Positions 49,326 to 57,572 of a stretch of DNA of 64,000 nucleotides are shown here, piece after piece. Source of the DNA: Microlunatus parietis (lineage in GTDB: Bacteria; Actinomycetota; Actinomycetes; Propionibacteriales; Propionibacteriaceae); contig NZ_JACCBU010000001.1 of the NCBI RefSeq assembly GCF_013407955.1, positions 4,712,001 to 4,776,000 on the forward strand, given 5' to 3'. Numbering within the stretch: the stretch's first letter is position 1; every line of letters starts with the position of its first letter. The notes below the pieces were generated by a model. The model was not told the origin of the DNA. It did no database searches and saw only the letters and a program-made list of their open reading frames with translations. The translations under genes and the position numbers were made by a program.

Positions 49326-49331
49326 GGTGCC

Positions 49332-50297
49332 GTGACTGGCGACATCACCGTCTTCTCGGGTTCCGCCCACCCCGCGTTCGCCAAGGAGATGTGCCAGATC
49401 CTCGGCATCCCGCTCTCTCCGTCGCGGACCACCCGGTTCAGCAACGACTGCCTGCAGGTGCAGTTGCGGGCGAACTGCCGGCAGCGCGACGTCTACCTGG
49501 TGCAGCCGCTGGTCGAGCCGGTCCAGGAGCACCTGATGGAGCTGCTGCTGATGCTGGACGCCGCCCGCGGCGCCTCGGCGGCCCACATCACCGCGATCAT
49601 CCCGCACTACAGCTACGCCCGGTCGGACAAGAAGGACGCGCCCCGGATCTCGATCGGCGGCCGGCTGGTCGCCGACATGCTGGCCACGGCCGGCGCCGGG
49701 CGGGTGCTCACGATGGCCCTGCACGCGCCCCAGGTGCACGGCTTCTTCTCCGTACCCGTTGATCATCTGAGCGCGACCGCCGAGTTGGCCGAACACTTCA
49801 CCGCGCGCGATCTGACCGAGTCGATCGTGGTCTCGCCCGACCTCGGCAACGCCAAGGTGGCCACCGACTTCGCCCGGATCCTCGGCCTCGAGGTGGTCGC
49901 CGGCTCGAAGAAGCGGATCGCCGACGACAAGGTGATCATCGAACGGATCGTCGGCGACCTGCACGGCAAGAAGCACGCGATCGTGCTGGACGACGAGATC
50001 GCCACCGCGGGGTCGATCGTCGAGTTGCTGTCCATGCTGCGGGCCGAGGGCATCGAACGGTTCTCGCTGGCCTGCACGCACGGCCTGTTCACCGGCCCGG
50101 CCATCGACCGGCTGCGGGCCGAGGCCGACGTCGAGGAGATCCTGATCACCAACACGGTGCCGCTGCCGGTGGAGAAGCGGCTGCCGCAGATGGAGACCCG
50201 GTCGGTCGCACCACTGTTCGCCGAGGCGGTCCGCCGGATCCACTGCGGCGAGTCCGTGAGCAGCCTGTTCAGCGACGAGGTCACCTACGGGGCCTGA
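49332..50297 (+). CDS. prs: Ribose-phosphate pyrophosphokinase (PRPP synthase)
   Basis: A 321-residue PRPP synthase-type protein: FSGSAHPAFAKEMCQILG, DVYLVQPLVEPVQEHLMELL, IIPHYSYARSDKKDAPRISI and the PRPP-binding loop IVLDDEIATAGSIVELL. The loop reads DDEIATAG rather than the classical DDMIDTGG, so it is of the divergent second kind found in some actinobacteria; activity should be checked. It makes PRPP from ribose 5-phosphate and ATP for nucleotide, His and Trp synthesis. The GTG at 49332 is 6 nt after TACGGT. Confidence 0.85.
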   Translation: MTGDITVFSGSAHPAFAKEMCQILGIPLSPSRTTRFSNDCLQVQLRANCRQRDVYLVQPLVEPVQEHLMELLLMLDAARGASAAHITAIIPHYSYARSDKKDAPRISIGGRLVADMLATAGAGRVLTMALHAPQVHGFFSVPVDHLSATAELAEHFTARDLTESIVVSPDLGNAKVATDFARILGLEVVAGSKKRIADDKVIIERIVGDLHGKKHAIVLDDEIATAGSIVELLSMLRAEGIERFSLACTHGLFTGPAIDRLRAEADVEEILITNTVPLPVEKRLPQMETRSVAPLFAEAVRRIHCGESVSSLFSDEVTYGA

Positions 50298-50335
50298 CCT
50301 TCGGCGGCACCGGCGGAGGCCGGCCGGTCCGGGGC

Positions 50336-50341
50336 TACACT
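50336..50341 (+). promoter_or_regulatory. -10 hexamer for the TetR gene
   Basis: TACACT, 49 nt before the GTG at 50391; the leader has a CCCC-TGGTAC-GGGG hairpin and GGGAG as ribosome site. Confidence 0.5.
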
Positions 50342-50390
50342 CACGTCCAGCCCCCTGGTACGGGGAGCCTGGCTGACCGGGAGACCCACC

Positions 50391-51026
50391 GTGACCGAGG
50401 TGTCCGAGCGCAGCGACGACCGGGCCTCACCTCCTCAGACGGCCAAGTTCGCCGAGCGGCGGGCGGAGCTCGCCACCGCAACCTTGCAGACGCTGGCCGA
50501 GCTCGGCTACGCCCGCACCAGCCTGCGCGAGATCGCGCAGAACTCGCCCTTCTCGCACGGTGTGCTGCACTACTACTTCAGCGACAAGGTCGACCTGATC
50601 ACCCAGGCCGTCCGGCAGTACGAGGAGGTCTGCGTCACCCGCTACGACGAGCTGGTGGCCGCCGCCACCGCCGCCGACGGGCTGGAGCACGACTTCGCGG
50701 CGGCCATGGCCGCGACGCTGAGCAGCGACGCCCCGATGCACCGGCTCTGGTACGACCTGCGCAACCAGAGCCTGTTCGAGCCCTCGTTCCGGGCCGACGT
50801 GATCGACATCGACGCGCGCCGGGAGGCGATGATCTGGCGCGTCGTCAGCAGGTACGGCGAACTGGCCGGCACCGACCCGGTGCTGCCCCCGGCGGCCGCG
50901 TACGCGGTGCTGGACGGGCTGTTCCAACAGGCGTTGCTGCGGCACCTCGCCGGTGACGCCGAGGCCGCCCGGGCGCTGCGGGATGCCGCGGTCGAGGCGC
51001 TGCGGCTGCTGGTCCCGCGCGGCTGA
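50391..51026 (+). CDS. TetR/AcrR-family regulator
   Basis: A 211-residue regulator. The TetR HTH is at about 20-70: RRAELATATLQTLAELGYAR, TSLREIAQNSPFSHGVLHYY and FSDKVDLITQAV. The C-terminal domain is helical and ligand-binding. The neighbours (prs and the lipoprotein) do not show its target. GTG 50391 with GGGAG 7 nt upstream. Confidence 0.88.
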   Translation: MTEVSERSDDRASPPQTAKFAERRAELATATLQTLAELGYARTSLREIAQNSPFSHGVLHYYFSDKVDLITQAVRQYEEVCVTRYDELVAAATAADGLEHDFAAAMAATLSSDAPMHRLWYDLRNQSLFEPSFRADVIDIDARREAMIWRVVSRYGELAGTDPVLPPAAAYAVLDGLFQQALLRHLAGDAEAARALRDAAVEALRLLVPRG

Positions 51027-51046
51027 CCCGGCTACCCGAGGCTGGG

Positions 51047-51625
51047 TCAGTTGGACGCTGTCGGGGACGGCGAGGCGGACGGCGACGGGGAGATCGTCGC
51101 GAACTGCGGATCGTCGGCGGTGACCACGGGAACGCGCAGCGTCACCTCGCCGGCCGTCGCGAAAGTGAGCGTGAGCTCGGCCTCCAGCCCGGCCCGCAGG
51201 TCGTCGCCGGTGACCTCGATCAGCCGCTCGCTGGTCAGCACGGTCAGCGTGCCGGCTTCGACGGTGACCGGAGCCGGCAGGGTCGCGGCGAGCGGCGTGC
51301 CGGCCGATCCGTCGGCGCGGTAGGCCCGCCCGGTGATCCGCTGCAGGACGTCGTCCCTGGTGGCGGTGAGGCTGGCCGAGACGAACCCCTGGCCGGGCTC
51401 CTTGCTGACGATCAGCAGATTGCGGACGCCCACCGGCTCGCTCCGGGGGCCGACGTTGGCATTGATCCCCTCGCCCGGCGTGTACGGCCGGTTGGTCTGC
51501 ACGTCGAAGCCGCAACCTGCGGCCAGGCTGAGTGCCGCCGCAAGGATCATCGCTGCTCCGGCCCGGGCGAGGCGGCGGGGACGGGTCGCGGAGGACAGCG
51601 ACGCGAAGGGCACCGACGAGGGCAC
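51047..51625 (-). CDS. LpqE-like lipoprotein
   Basis: A 192-residue lipoprotein with LSLAAGCGFD as lipobox (Cys at about 38) after a basic, hydrophobic signal. The mature start CGFDVQTNRPYTPGEGINAN and GVRNLLIVS match LpqE-type proteins of mycobacteria, which lie next to carD there (Rv3584/Rv3583c); here it is divergent from carD as well. The end is a Ser/Pro tail (SPSPSASPSPTASN). Extracellular; function unknown, possibly copper- or metal-related by analogy with PCu(A)C-like folds. GTG start with AGGAG 7 nt upstream. Confidence 0.72.
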   Translation of the reverse strand: MPSSVPFASLSSATRPRRLARAGAAMILAAALSLAAGCGFDVQTNRPYTPGEGINANVGPRSEPVGVRNLLIVSKEPGQGFVSASLTATRDDVLQRITGRAYRADGSAGTPLAATLPAPVTVEAGTLTVLTSERLIEVTGDDLRAGLEAELTLTFATAGEVTLRVPVVTADDPQFATISPSPSASPSPTASN

Positions 51626-51913
51626 GATTCACTCCTGGCAGGTCAACGGATCGGTCGGCTTAGCCTAGCGGTCCATCACGCGGAGGTCTCGACGGGCGTC
51701 CTTCTTCGGCGGTACGATCCTCATCCGCGGTCGGCGGGGCCGCTTTGCAGAACCGGCCTGGAGGTGTCGACAAGCGGTGACGGGACGCACAGTTCGAGTT
51801 CTTTGTCAAGCTGTGGACAGTGCACGTTATTGGCCTCTGGCTAGCGAAAACATCTCCCGGGGAGGCCCCGTCTCCGTGGTAAACTTGAGCCTGCGAAAGG
51901 GGTACAAAACAAC
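51626..51913. promoter_or_regulatory. Divergent regulatory region lpqE // carD
   Basis: On the plus strand TTGTCA (51803-51808) and CGTTAT (51825-51830) with a 16-bp spacer form a candidate carD promoter; a second -10-like TAAACT (51880-51885) is nearer. GAAAGGGG is the carD ribosome site. On the minus strand TAGGCT near 51666 is a -10 for lpqE. The carD leader would be about 75 nt. Confidence 0.5.
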
Positions 51914-52399
51914 ATGACCTTTACAGTCGGCGAAACGGTGGTTTACCCCAATCATGGGGCCGCTGTCATCGAGGACATCGAAACCCGCCAAATCAAGGGC
52001 GAAGACAAGCTCTATCTGGTTCTGCGCATCGTCGGTCAAAACGATCTGGTTGTCCGGGTTCCGGCCTGCAACCTCGACCTCGTCGGCGTCCGTGACGTCG
52101 TCGACGCCGACGGACTCGAACGGGTGTTCAACGTCCTGCGGGCCCCACACACCGAGGAGCCGACCAACTGGTCCCGGCGTTACAAGGCCAACCTCGAGAA
52201 GCTGCACTCCGGCAACGTCATGAAGGTCGCCGAGGTCGTGCGTGACCTGTGGCGTCGCGAGCGTGAGCGTGGCCTCTCCGCCGGCGAGAAGCGGATGCTC
52301 GCCAAGGCTCGCCAGATCCTGGTCTCCGAACTCGCTCTGGCCGAGCGGGTCGAGGAGGACAAGGCGGAGATCCTGCTGGACGAGGTCCTCGCGTCCTGA
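51914..52399 (+). CDS. carD: RNA polymerase-binding transcription factor CarD
   Basis: A 161-residue CarD. The N-terminal Tudor-like RNA polymerase beta-binding domain starts MTFTVGETVVYPNHGAAVIE; the C-terminal helical DNA-binding half has PTNWSRRYKANLEKL, GNVMKVAEVVRDLWRRERER and GLSAGEKRMLAKARQIL with the Trp that wedges into the open-complex bubble. It stabilises open promoters, mainly at rRNA genes. Followed after 45 nt by ispF. Confidence 0.97.
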   Translation: MTFTVGETVVYPNHGAAVIEDIETRQIKGEDKLYLVLRIVGQNDLVVRVPACNLDLVGVRDVVDADGLERVFNVLRAPHTEEPTNWSRRYKANLEKLHSGNVMKVAEVVRDLWRRERERGLSAGEKRMLAKARQILVSELALAERVEEDKAEILLDEVLAS

Positions 52400-52444
52400 T
52401 CCAGCCGTAGTCATCGACAAATCCATCGCCCGTCTCCACTCGAG

Positions 52445-52918
52445 ATGAACGTACGCACCGGTATTGGTGTCGACGTCCACCGTCTCGAGCGGGGGCGGGC
52501 GATGGCGCTTGCCGGGCTCCTTTTTCCCGATGAGCCGGCCGGCCTGCACGGCCACTCCGACGGTGACGTGGCCGCCCACGCGGCCTGTGATGCGCTGCTC
52601 GGCGCGGCCGGCCTGGGCGACCTCGGCTCCAACTTCGGCACCGACCGGCCCGAGTGGAGCGGCGCCGGCGGCGTCGCGTTCCTGACCGAGACGGCCCGCC
52701 TGGTCCGTGCCGCCGGCTACGAGATCGGCAACGTCGCCATCCAGGTGATCGGCAACCGGCCCAAGCTCGGCCCGCGCCGCGCGGAGGCCGAACAGGTGCT
52801 CGGGGCCGCCGTGGGTGCCCCCGTCTCCGTCTCCGGTACGACCGCCGACGGCCTGGGGCTCACCGGCCGCGGCGAGGGCATCGCCGCCGTCGCCACCGCC
52901 CTGATCTACGTCCCCTGA
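52445..52918 (+). CDS. ispF: 2-C-methyl-D-erythritol 2,4-cyclodiphosphate synthase
   Basis: A 157-residue IspF of usual length. The metal ligands are Asp10, His12 (GVDVHRLERG) and His45 (DVAAHAACDA); GLGDLGSNFG and GRGEGIAAVATALIYVP complete the site and trimer interface. It closes the MEcPP ring in the non-mevalonate isoprenoid pathway. In mycobacteria ispD lies between carD and ispF; it is missing here. Confidence 0.96.
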   Translation: MNVRTGIGVDVHRLERGRAMALAGLLFPDEPAGLHGHSDGDVAAHAACDALLGAAGLGDLGSNFGTDRPEWSGAGGVAFLTETARLVRAAGYEIGNVAIQVIGNRPKLGPRRAEAEQVLGAAVGAPVSVSGTTADGLGLTGRGEGIAAVATALIYVP

Positions 52919-52930
52919 CGCGCCTCACGA

Positions 52931-55270
52931 TCACGAGATCTTGAGGCCGGAGGGATGCGTCTCGCCGGCGTCTCGGCGCGGAACGACCGCAGCGTCGGCC
53001 CCGGCGGCCAGCCGCACATGGCGGATCCGCTCGGCGGCGATGCACGCGCGGCCCAGGCCGGCCCGGATCCCCGGTCCCTGGATGCTGCACTTGACGACGT
53101 ACAGCTGAACGACGTTCACGAGAGCGATCAGCGCGATGTAGACGGGCGCGTCCTGGGCGAGTCCGAACTGCAGCAGGATCGCAATCGTCCAGAGCATGAC
53201 GGCGTAGAGCACGTTGCCGGGAATCCAGGCGCGGAACGTGCTGATCCCGCTGATCCGGCTGGGGACCGTCGACAACTTCAGGTCGCCGGCTTTGCGGACC
53301 ACGGCCTGCCCGAACGACGCGGTCAGCCAGTTGCAGATCGTCACCAGCGTCATGCCGGCTGCCACGAACCAGGCCCACCACAGCGGCTGGATGAGCAGGA
53401 TCGGCAGCACCACGACGAGGCACGCGACCGTCGTCATCCGCATGGCGATCTCTGCCGCGATGGCGTGGATGCCGAGCCTGCCGGCGCCGCGCCCGAGCGT
53501 GAGCGGCGAGGCGCTGGCGAACAGGCTCTGGTAGTACTTGACGCCGATCAGCGTGAAGGTGATCGCCAGGACGCCGAAGATCACCGGAGGCGTACCGGCC
53601 GGGAAGCCGTACCCGGGAGCCCTCAGCTGGTCGACGACCGGAAACTCGTCCGGCCCGGCGCCGAACAGCCGCTGCAGCGCGACGATGAAGTCGTTGTCCC
53701 AGTCCCACCCGACCGTTCGCCGGATCCAGATGCTGATCAACACCATGGTCAGGGTCGCCAGGACCGCCGCCAGCACCGAACACAGGAACAGCCAGCCCTG
53801 CCAGGGCTCGGTCTCCCGGCCGGCGTTCTGCCGCCGCCGCTCGAGCCACAGCCGGCCGAGCCGCCCGACCGTACCGAAGAACGGGTCGGCCAGCGCCGCG
53901 AAGTCCGACCACCACCGCCGTCCCGACACACCGGTCCGGGCAGCCGCGAGTTCGTTGGTCAGGTCGGTCCACAGCTGCTCGTACGGCAGGCCGTCCGATC
54001 CCTGCCGGGCGCGGAACAGCAGCAGCCGCTGCTCCGGCTCCGCGTCGATCAGGTCCTCGACGAACCGGGCGATCAGCGGAGTCTGCGCGTAGAACGGCTC
54101 CGGCACGTGCCCGCCGGTCGCGGGTGAGCCGCAGCCGAGCAGGACGATCAACTGGCCCAGTGAGTACAGGTCGCTGCGGCCGAACCCGTCGTCGGACTCC
54201 CCCTCGCCCGAGGGCTGGTCCTCCCGGTCGCGGATCTCGGGCGCGACGTACTCCGCATCGACGCCACCATGACCCGGCATCTTGCGGAGGTAGAGATAGT
54301 TGACGCCGAGGTCGACCAGCCGCAGTTTCTCCAGGCCGTCCCGTTGCTCGACCATGATGTTCGACGCCGTGAGATCGCCGTGGTGCTTGCCGAGCCGCTT
54401 CAGGTCGCCGAGCGCCCGGAACAACTCGCTGCCGAACTTCTCGATCAGGTCGAGCCTGATCTCGGACGTGGCGGTCAGCTCGTTCGAGCGCTGCTGCGGG
54501 AACTCCAGGTCGAGGCGTTCGGCGAGTGTCTGGCCGGGGACGAAGTCCATCAGGATCCAGCTGCCGGAGCTGGCCCAGACACTCACCAGGTGTTCGAGAT
54601 CTCCGGCCGGCGGGTTGAACTCGGCGGCGTAGTCGCGGGTGGCCCGAGCGATCGTCGGGATCCGCAGGAACGGATAGATGATCAGCTTCAGCGCGAACGA
54701 CGGCAGCCGCCCGTGCGTGACGTCCCGGAGCCGGCCCGACAGGATGATCGAGGTCGTGCCGTGCCGGTGGAACCGCAGCGTGTCGACGTCGAAGCCGTCC
54801 CATTCGCGCAGCACGGCCGGGTCGGTGGACTCGGTCAGCTGAGGCGCGTACAGCTCGCGCAGGGCCGCTTGGACGGCAGGGGTCTTGACCAGCCGATGGC
54901 AGGTCTCCGAGCAATCGGTGTGCTCGACCGTTCCCGGCCTGCCACCGTCGCGGTTGCCCCAGGGAGCGCGGCGGAGTTCGGAATGACGCAGGGCGAGCAG
55001 GGTGATCAGCAGGACACCGACGTAGCCGTGGACGTGTTCCGGGTGGCGGTCGCCGAACCGCCGGCACCAGCCGTCCAGCGTCGTGATCGCGACGTCCCAG
55101 GAGATCTCCAGTTGGGAGGCGAACGTACTGCTGTCGATCGGGAGGTCGAGCAGGACGTCCCGCCAGTCGTACGCGGACCACCGCAGCACGACGTCGTCGA
55201 GGGCGAGATCGGGCGCATCACGGTGGACCCGCTGAATGGCCTGGAAGAGCGTTCTGGTGTCGTAGATCAC
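52931..55270 (-). CDS. Kinase-like domain protein with C-terminal membrane region
   Basis: A 779-residue protein of a kind I do not know. Residues 1-120 are a helical unknown region. From about 185 to 460 is a protein kinase-fold: FALKLIIYPF gives the ATP Lys, ILMDFVPGQTLAERL the hinge region, KHHGDLTASNIMV near 296 the HxDxxxxN catalytic loop, RLVDLGVNYLYLRK the metal-binding DxG (as DLG), and AEYVAPEIRD an APE-like motif, followed by SDLYSLGQLIVLLG. From about 490 to 740 there are six or so membrane segments. The GTG start overlaps the patatin stop by 4 bp. Membrane-bound signalling or lipid-linked kinase is inferred. Confidence 0.65.
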   Translation of the reverse strand: MIYDTRTLFQAIQRVHRDAPDLALDDVVLRWSAYDWRDVLLDLPIDSSTFASQLEISWDVAITTLDGWCRRFGDRHPEHVHGYVGVLLITLLALRHSELRRAPWGNRDGGRPGTVEHTDCSETCHRLVKTPAVQAALRELYAPQLTESTDPAVLREWDGFDVDTLRFHRHGTTSIILSGRLRDVTHGRLPSFALKLIIYPFLRIPTIARATRDYAAEFNPPAGDLEHLVSVWASSGSWILMDFVPGQTLAERLDLEFPQQRSNELTATSEIRLDLIEKFGSELFRALGDLKRLGKHHGDLTASNIMVEQRDGLEKLRLVDLGVNYLYLRKMPGHGGVDAEYVAPEIRDREDQPSGEGESDDGFGRSDLYSLGQLIVLLGCGSPATGGHVPEPFYAQTPLIARFVEDLIDAEPEQRLLLFRARQGSDGLPYEQLWTDLTNELAAARTGVSGRRWWSDFAALADPFFGTVGRLGRLWLERRRQNAGRETEPWQGWLFLCSVLAAVLATLTMVLISIWIRRTVGWDWDNDFIVALQRLFGAGPDEFPVVDQLRAPGYGFPAGTPPVIFGVLAITFTLIGVKYYQSLFASASPLTLGRGAGRLGIHAIAAEIAMRMTTVACLVVVLPILLIQPLWWAWFVAAGMTLVTICNWLTASFGQAVVRKAGDLKLSTVPSRISGISTFRAWIPGNVLYAVMLWTIAILLQFGLAQDAPVYIALIALVNVVQLYVVKCSIQGPGIRAGLGRACIAAERIRHVRLAAGADAAVVPRRDAGETHPSGLKIS

Positions 55271-56280
55271 AGCCGGCTGTCCCCCTCGGTCCGAGTGAAC
55301 CGGACGGCGGTGCGCAGGACCTCGGGGTCCTCGTCCTCGATCGCGGCCGTGAGCACGTTGTGGGCCCAGCGGCCGGCGGTGATCAGCCGCTCGGCGCGCA
55401 GCTCGTACGGAGTGACGCTCGGCATGCCCGGCAGCAGGGCGATGTCGAGCACGTACGGCGGCTGGTCCGGCGACCGGCTCCAGTCCAACAACGCCGGCCG
55501 GTCCTGGCGGTAGTCGCGCATCGCGAGGGCGTTCGCCTCGGCCAGGCCCGGCTCGAGCTGGTCCAGCCGCCACCGCCAGAAGGACCGAGTCAGGGGGAGT
55601 TCGAAGCTGCTCGCGTCGATCGGGCGGGAGCTGAGCGACAGCACGTGGGTGCAGCCGTCGGCGAGGGCCATCCGGTACGGGTGCACGGTGAGGATCGACC
55701 CGTCGATCGCCCGCTTGCCGCGGAAGGTGGCCGTACCGCGGACGGCGACCGGTAGCCAGGTGGTCGCCCGCAGCGCATCGACCAGGTCCTGCTTCGACTC
55801 GAACCCCGAGACGACATCCGTGCGCAACTCGTCGACCAGCGTCAGCGCGACGTGCAGTGGCACCTTCGAGTCGAGGACACTGTCGTAGTCGAGCGGCTCG
55901 AGCTCGCCGAGCACGGTGTCGAACGCGTAATCGAGGTCGAGCACGTCACCGGTGAAGAACCGCCGCGCGTCGACGAACCGTCGCGTGCGGAGGTGGTTCC
56001 AGTAGATCTGCAGCGGGCGCCAGATCCCGCCACCGATGAAGCTCGCCGCGTTCATCGCGCCGGACGACGTGCCGTAGACCGCGTCGAATGCGCGGTGCAG
56101 ACCGAGATCCTCCAGGGCGGCGAGCATGGCGCCGGTGATCACTCCGCGCATGCCGCCGCCTTGGATCGCGAGGCCGACCCGATAGGGATCGGCGCGCTCG
56201 GCTGCCAGATCGCCACGCTGACGGCGGGATCGCAGGACCTCCAGCACGGGATGGTGTGGAGACCAGTAACCGCCGGCCAT
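55267..56280 (-). CDS. Patatin-like phospholipase
   Basis: A 337-residue patatin. VGLAIQGGGMRGVITGAMLA contains the oxyanion GGGMRG (41-46); AVYGTSSGAMNAAS has the nucleophile Ser72 in GxSxG; KRAIDGSILTVHP has Asp193 in DGS. The Ser-Asp dyad is intact, so it should hydrolyse acyl esters of phospholipids or related lipids. No signal peptide. The downstream kinase-like gene overlaps it by 4 bp (GTGA), so the two are one translation-coupled unit. GGGGG precedes the ATG; GATAAT near 56331 could be its -10. Confidence 0.87.
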   Translation of the reverse strand: MAGGYWSPHHPVLEVLRSRRQRGDLAAERADPYRVGLAIQGGGMRGVITGAMLAALEDLGLHRAFDAVYGTSSGAMNAASFIGGGIWRPLQIYWNHLRTRRFVDARRFFTGDVLDLDYAFDTVLGELEPLDYDSVLDSKVPLHVALTLVDELRTDVVSGFESKQDLVDALRATTWLPVAVRGTATFRGKRAIDGSILTVHPYRMALADGCTHVLSLSSRPIDASSFELPLTRSFWRWRLDQLEPGLAEANALAMRDYRQDRPALLDWSRSPDQPPYVLDIALLPGMPSVTPYELRAERLITAGRWAHNVLTAAIEDEDPEVLRTAVRFTRTEGDSRL

Positions 56281-56388
56281 CTACGTCCCCCACAGCGTCG
56301 TCGCGTGTTGTGCCTCTGGACAACCCAGATTATCGGAGGCGACGACCACCCGGCCGCAGCCGAGCAGGATCGATCGGGCTCGGCTGGG

Positions 56389-57450
56389 TCAGCGGACGAG
56401 CTTCTCGTCGGCGACGTACGTGTTGCAGGTGGCGACCTGGCTGCTGCCGAGGCCCTGGTTGGCCCAGTAGAGGCGGGAGACGGCGAGGCCGTGGTTTCCG
56501 CCGCCGTTGGCGTACTTGTCGCTCAAGGAGTCGTCGCCGATGGACCGGTAGGTCTCCTCGATGCCCTCGAGGTCGGACTGGTTGATGTCGAGCGAACGGG
56601 ACACGGAGCGCAGGAACATCGACGACAGGCAGTCGGCCTGGACCTCGATCCGCCGGCTCATCTGCAGCTCCTGCTGCTCGTCCTTGGACTCGGCACCGAG
56701 CGCCTTCGCGGAGATCAGGATGTTGGTCCGGGCCTGGAGGGCGTGGGCGAACTCGTGCGCGATGATGATGTAGGCGACCCACTCGTTGTCCCCCACCGCC
56801 GGCAGCGCCCGGACCAGCTGGTTGGAGAAGTAGACCTGCTGGTCGGCACCGCAGTAGGCGGCGTTGACCGGGATCTCGCCGCACTTGGTCTTGATCTTCT
56901 CGCCGTACACGGTGACGGACGGGCGGACGATCACCCAGCCGGCACTGGTGACCGGCGGTTCCCAGACCCGGACCAGGCAGGCCATGAGTTCGTTCAGGTG
57001 CTTCTCGAGTTCGGCGTCGTCGGCGGCGGTGACGTCGATCGGTCCCTCATCGCAGCGGACGGGGATCGGCACGTCCTGGTCGTAGAACGGGTTCTTCTCG
57101 ATCGCGTCCGTGGCCTCCTCCACCGTCTGCGGCTGGGGCAGGGCCGGCGGGTTCAGGTCGGGGTCGGGAACCTGGTAGGCCTCGTTCTGGTAGCCCGCCT
57201 GGCCCGGGTTGGCGATCAGCGTCACGACCAGCCCGATCGACGCGATCACCGCGAGCACGATCATCGCGCCGAGCAGCTTGGCCACCGGGCTGCTCTTGCG
57301 GCGGGCGGCGGGGGCCTGCGGCTGCCCGTACGGCGTGAAGCCGCTCGGCGCCCCGAATCCGGGCCGGGCCGAGGGCTGCGCGCCAGGCCAGGACTGCTGG
57401 CCGAGTGGTCGTTGGCCGGGCGACGGGGCTCCCCACTGCGGTTGCGTCAC
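56389..57450 (-). CDS. Neutral zinc metallopeptidase, YpfJ-like (PF04228)
   Basis: A 353-residue protein. A Pro/Gly/Gln-rich cytosolic N-terminus (about 55 residues) is followed by one membrane helix (LLGAMIVLAVIASIGLVV) and an extracytoplasmic zincin domain: IIAHEFAHALQ near 230 is HExxH, and RRIEVQADCLSSMFL near 270 gives the third ligand region. Typical of the YpfJ/putative neutral zinc metallopeptidase family; substrate unknown. GTG 57450 is chosen as TATCGT (57458-57463) is 7 nt before, a leaderless promoter divergent from the DUF2207 gene. Confidence 0.88.
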   Translation of the reverse strand: MTQPQWGAPSPGQRPLGQQSWPGAQPSARPGFGAPSGFTPYGQPQAPAARRKSSPVAKLLGAMIVLAVIASIGLVVTLIANPGQAGYQNEAYQVPDPDLNPPALPQPQTVEEATDAIEKNPFYDQDVPIPVRCDEGPIDVTAADDAELEKHLNELMACLVRVWEPPVTSAGWVIVRPSVTVYGEKIKTKCGEIPVNAAYCGADQQVYFSNQLVRALPAVGDNEWVAYIIIAHEFAHALQARTNILISAKALGAESKDEQQELQMSRRIEVQADCLSSMFLRSVSRSLDINQSDLEGIEETYRSIGDDSLSDKYANGGGNHGLAVSRLYWANQGLGSSQVATCNTYVADEKLVR

Positions 57451-57457
57451 GGCGGCC

Positions 57458-57565
57458 ACGATAGTCGGCGCGGGCGTCCGGCGCGACGACCCGACCTGGT
57501 CCGGACCGCAAATCCGGGCGCGCCGCGGGGTCCACGTCGCGAGGAACCTCGTTTGATGGGAGGCT
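57458..57565. promoter_or_regulatory. Divergent promoters of the metallopeptidase and DUF2207 genes
   Basis: TATCGT (57458-57463, minus) is 7 nt before the metallopeptidase GTG; GAGGCT (57560-57565, plus) is 7 nt before the DUF2207 GTG at 57573. Both look leaderless. Confidence 0.5.
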
Positions 57566-57572
57566 GTACCGC

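Noticed and set aside
52860..55181. A 773-residue minus-strand frame
   Set aside because: It is an Arg/Pro/Ala-rich shadow in another frame of the kinase-like gene.
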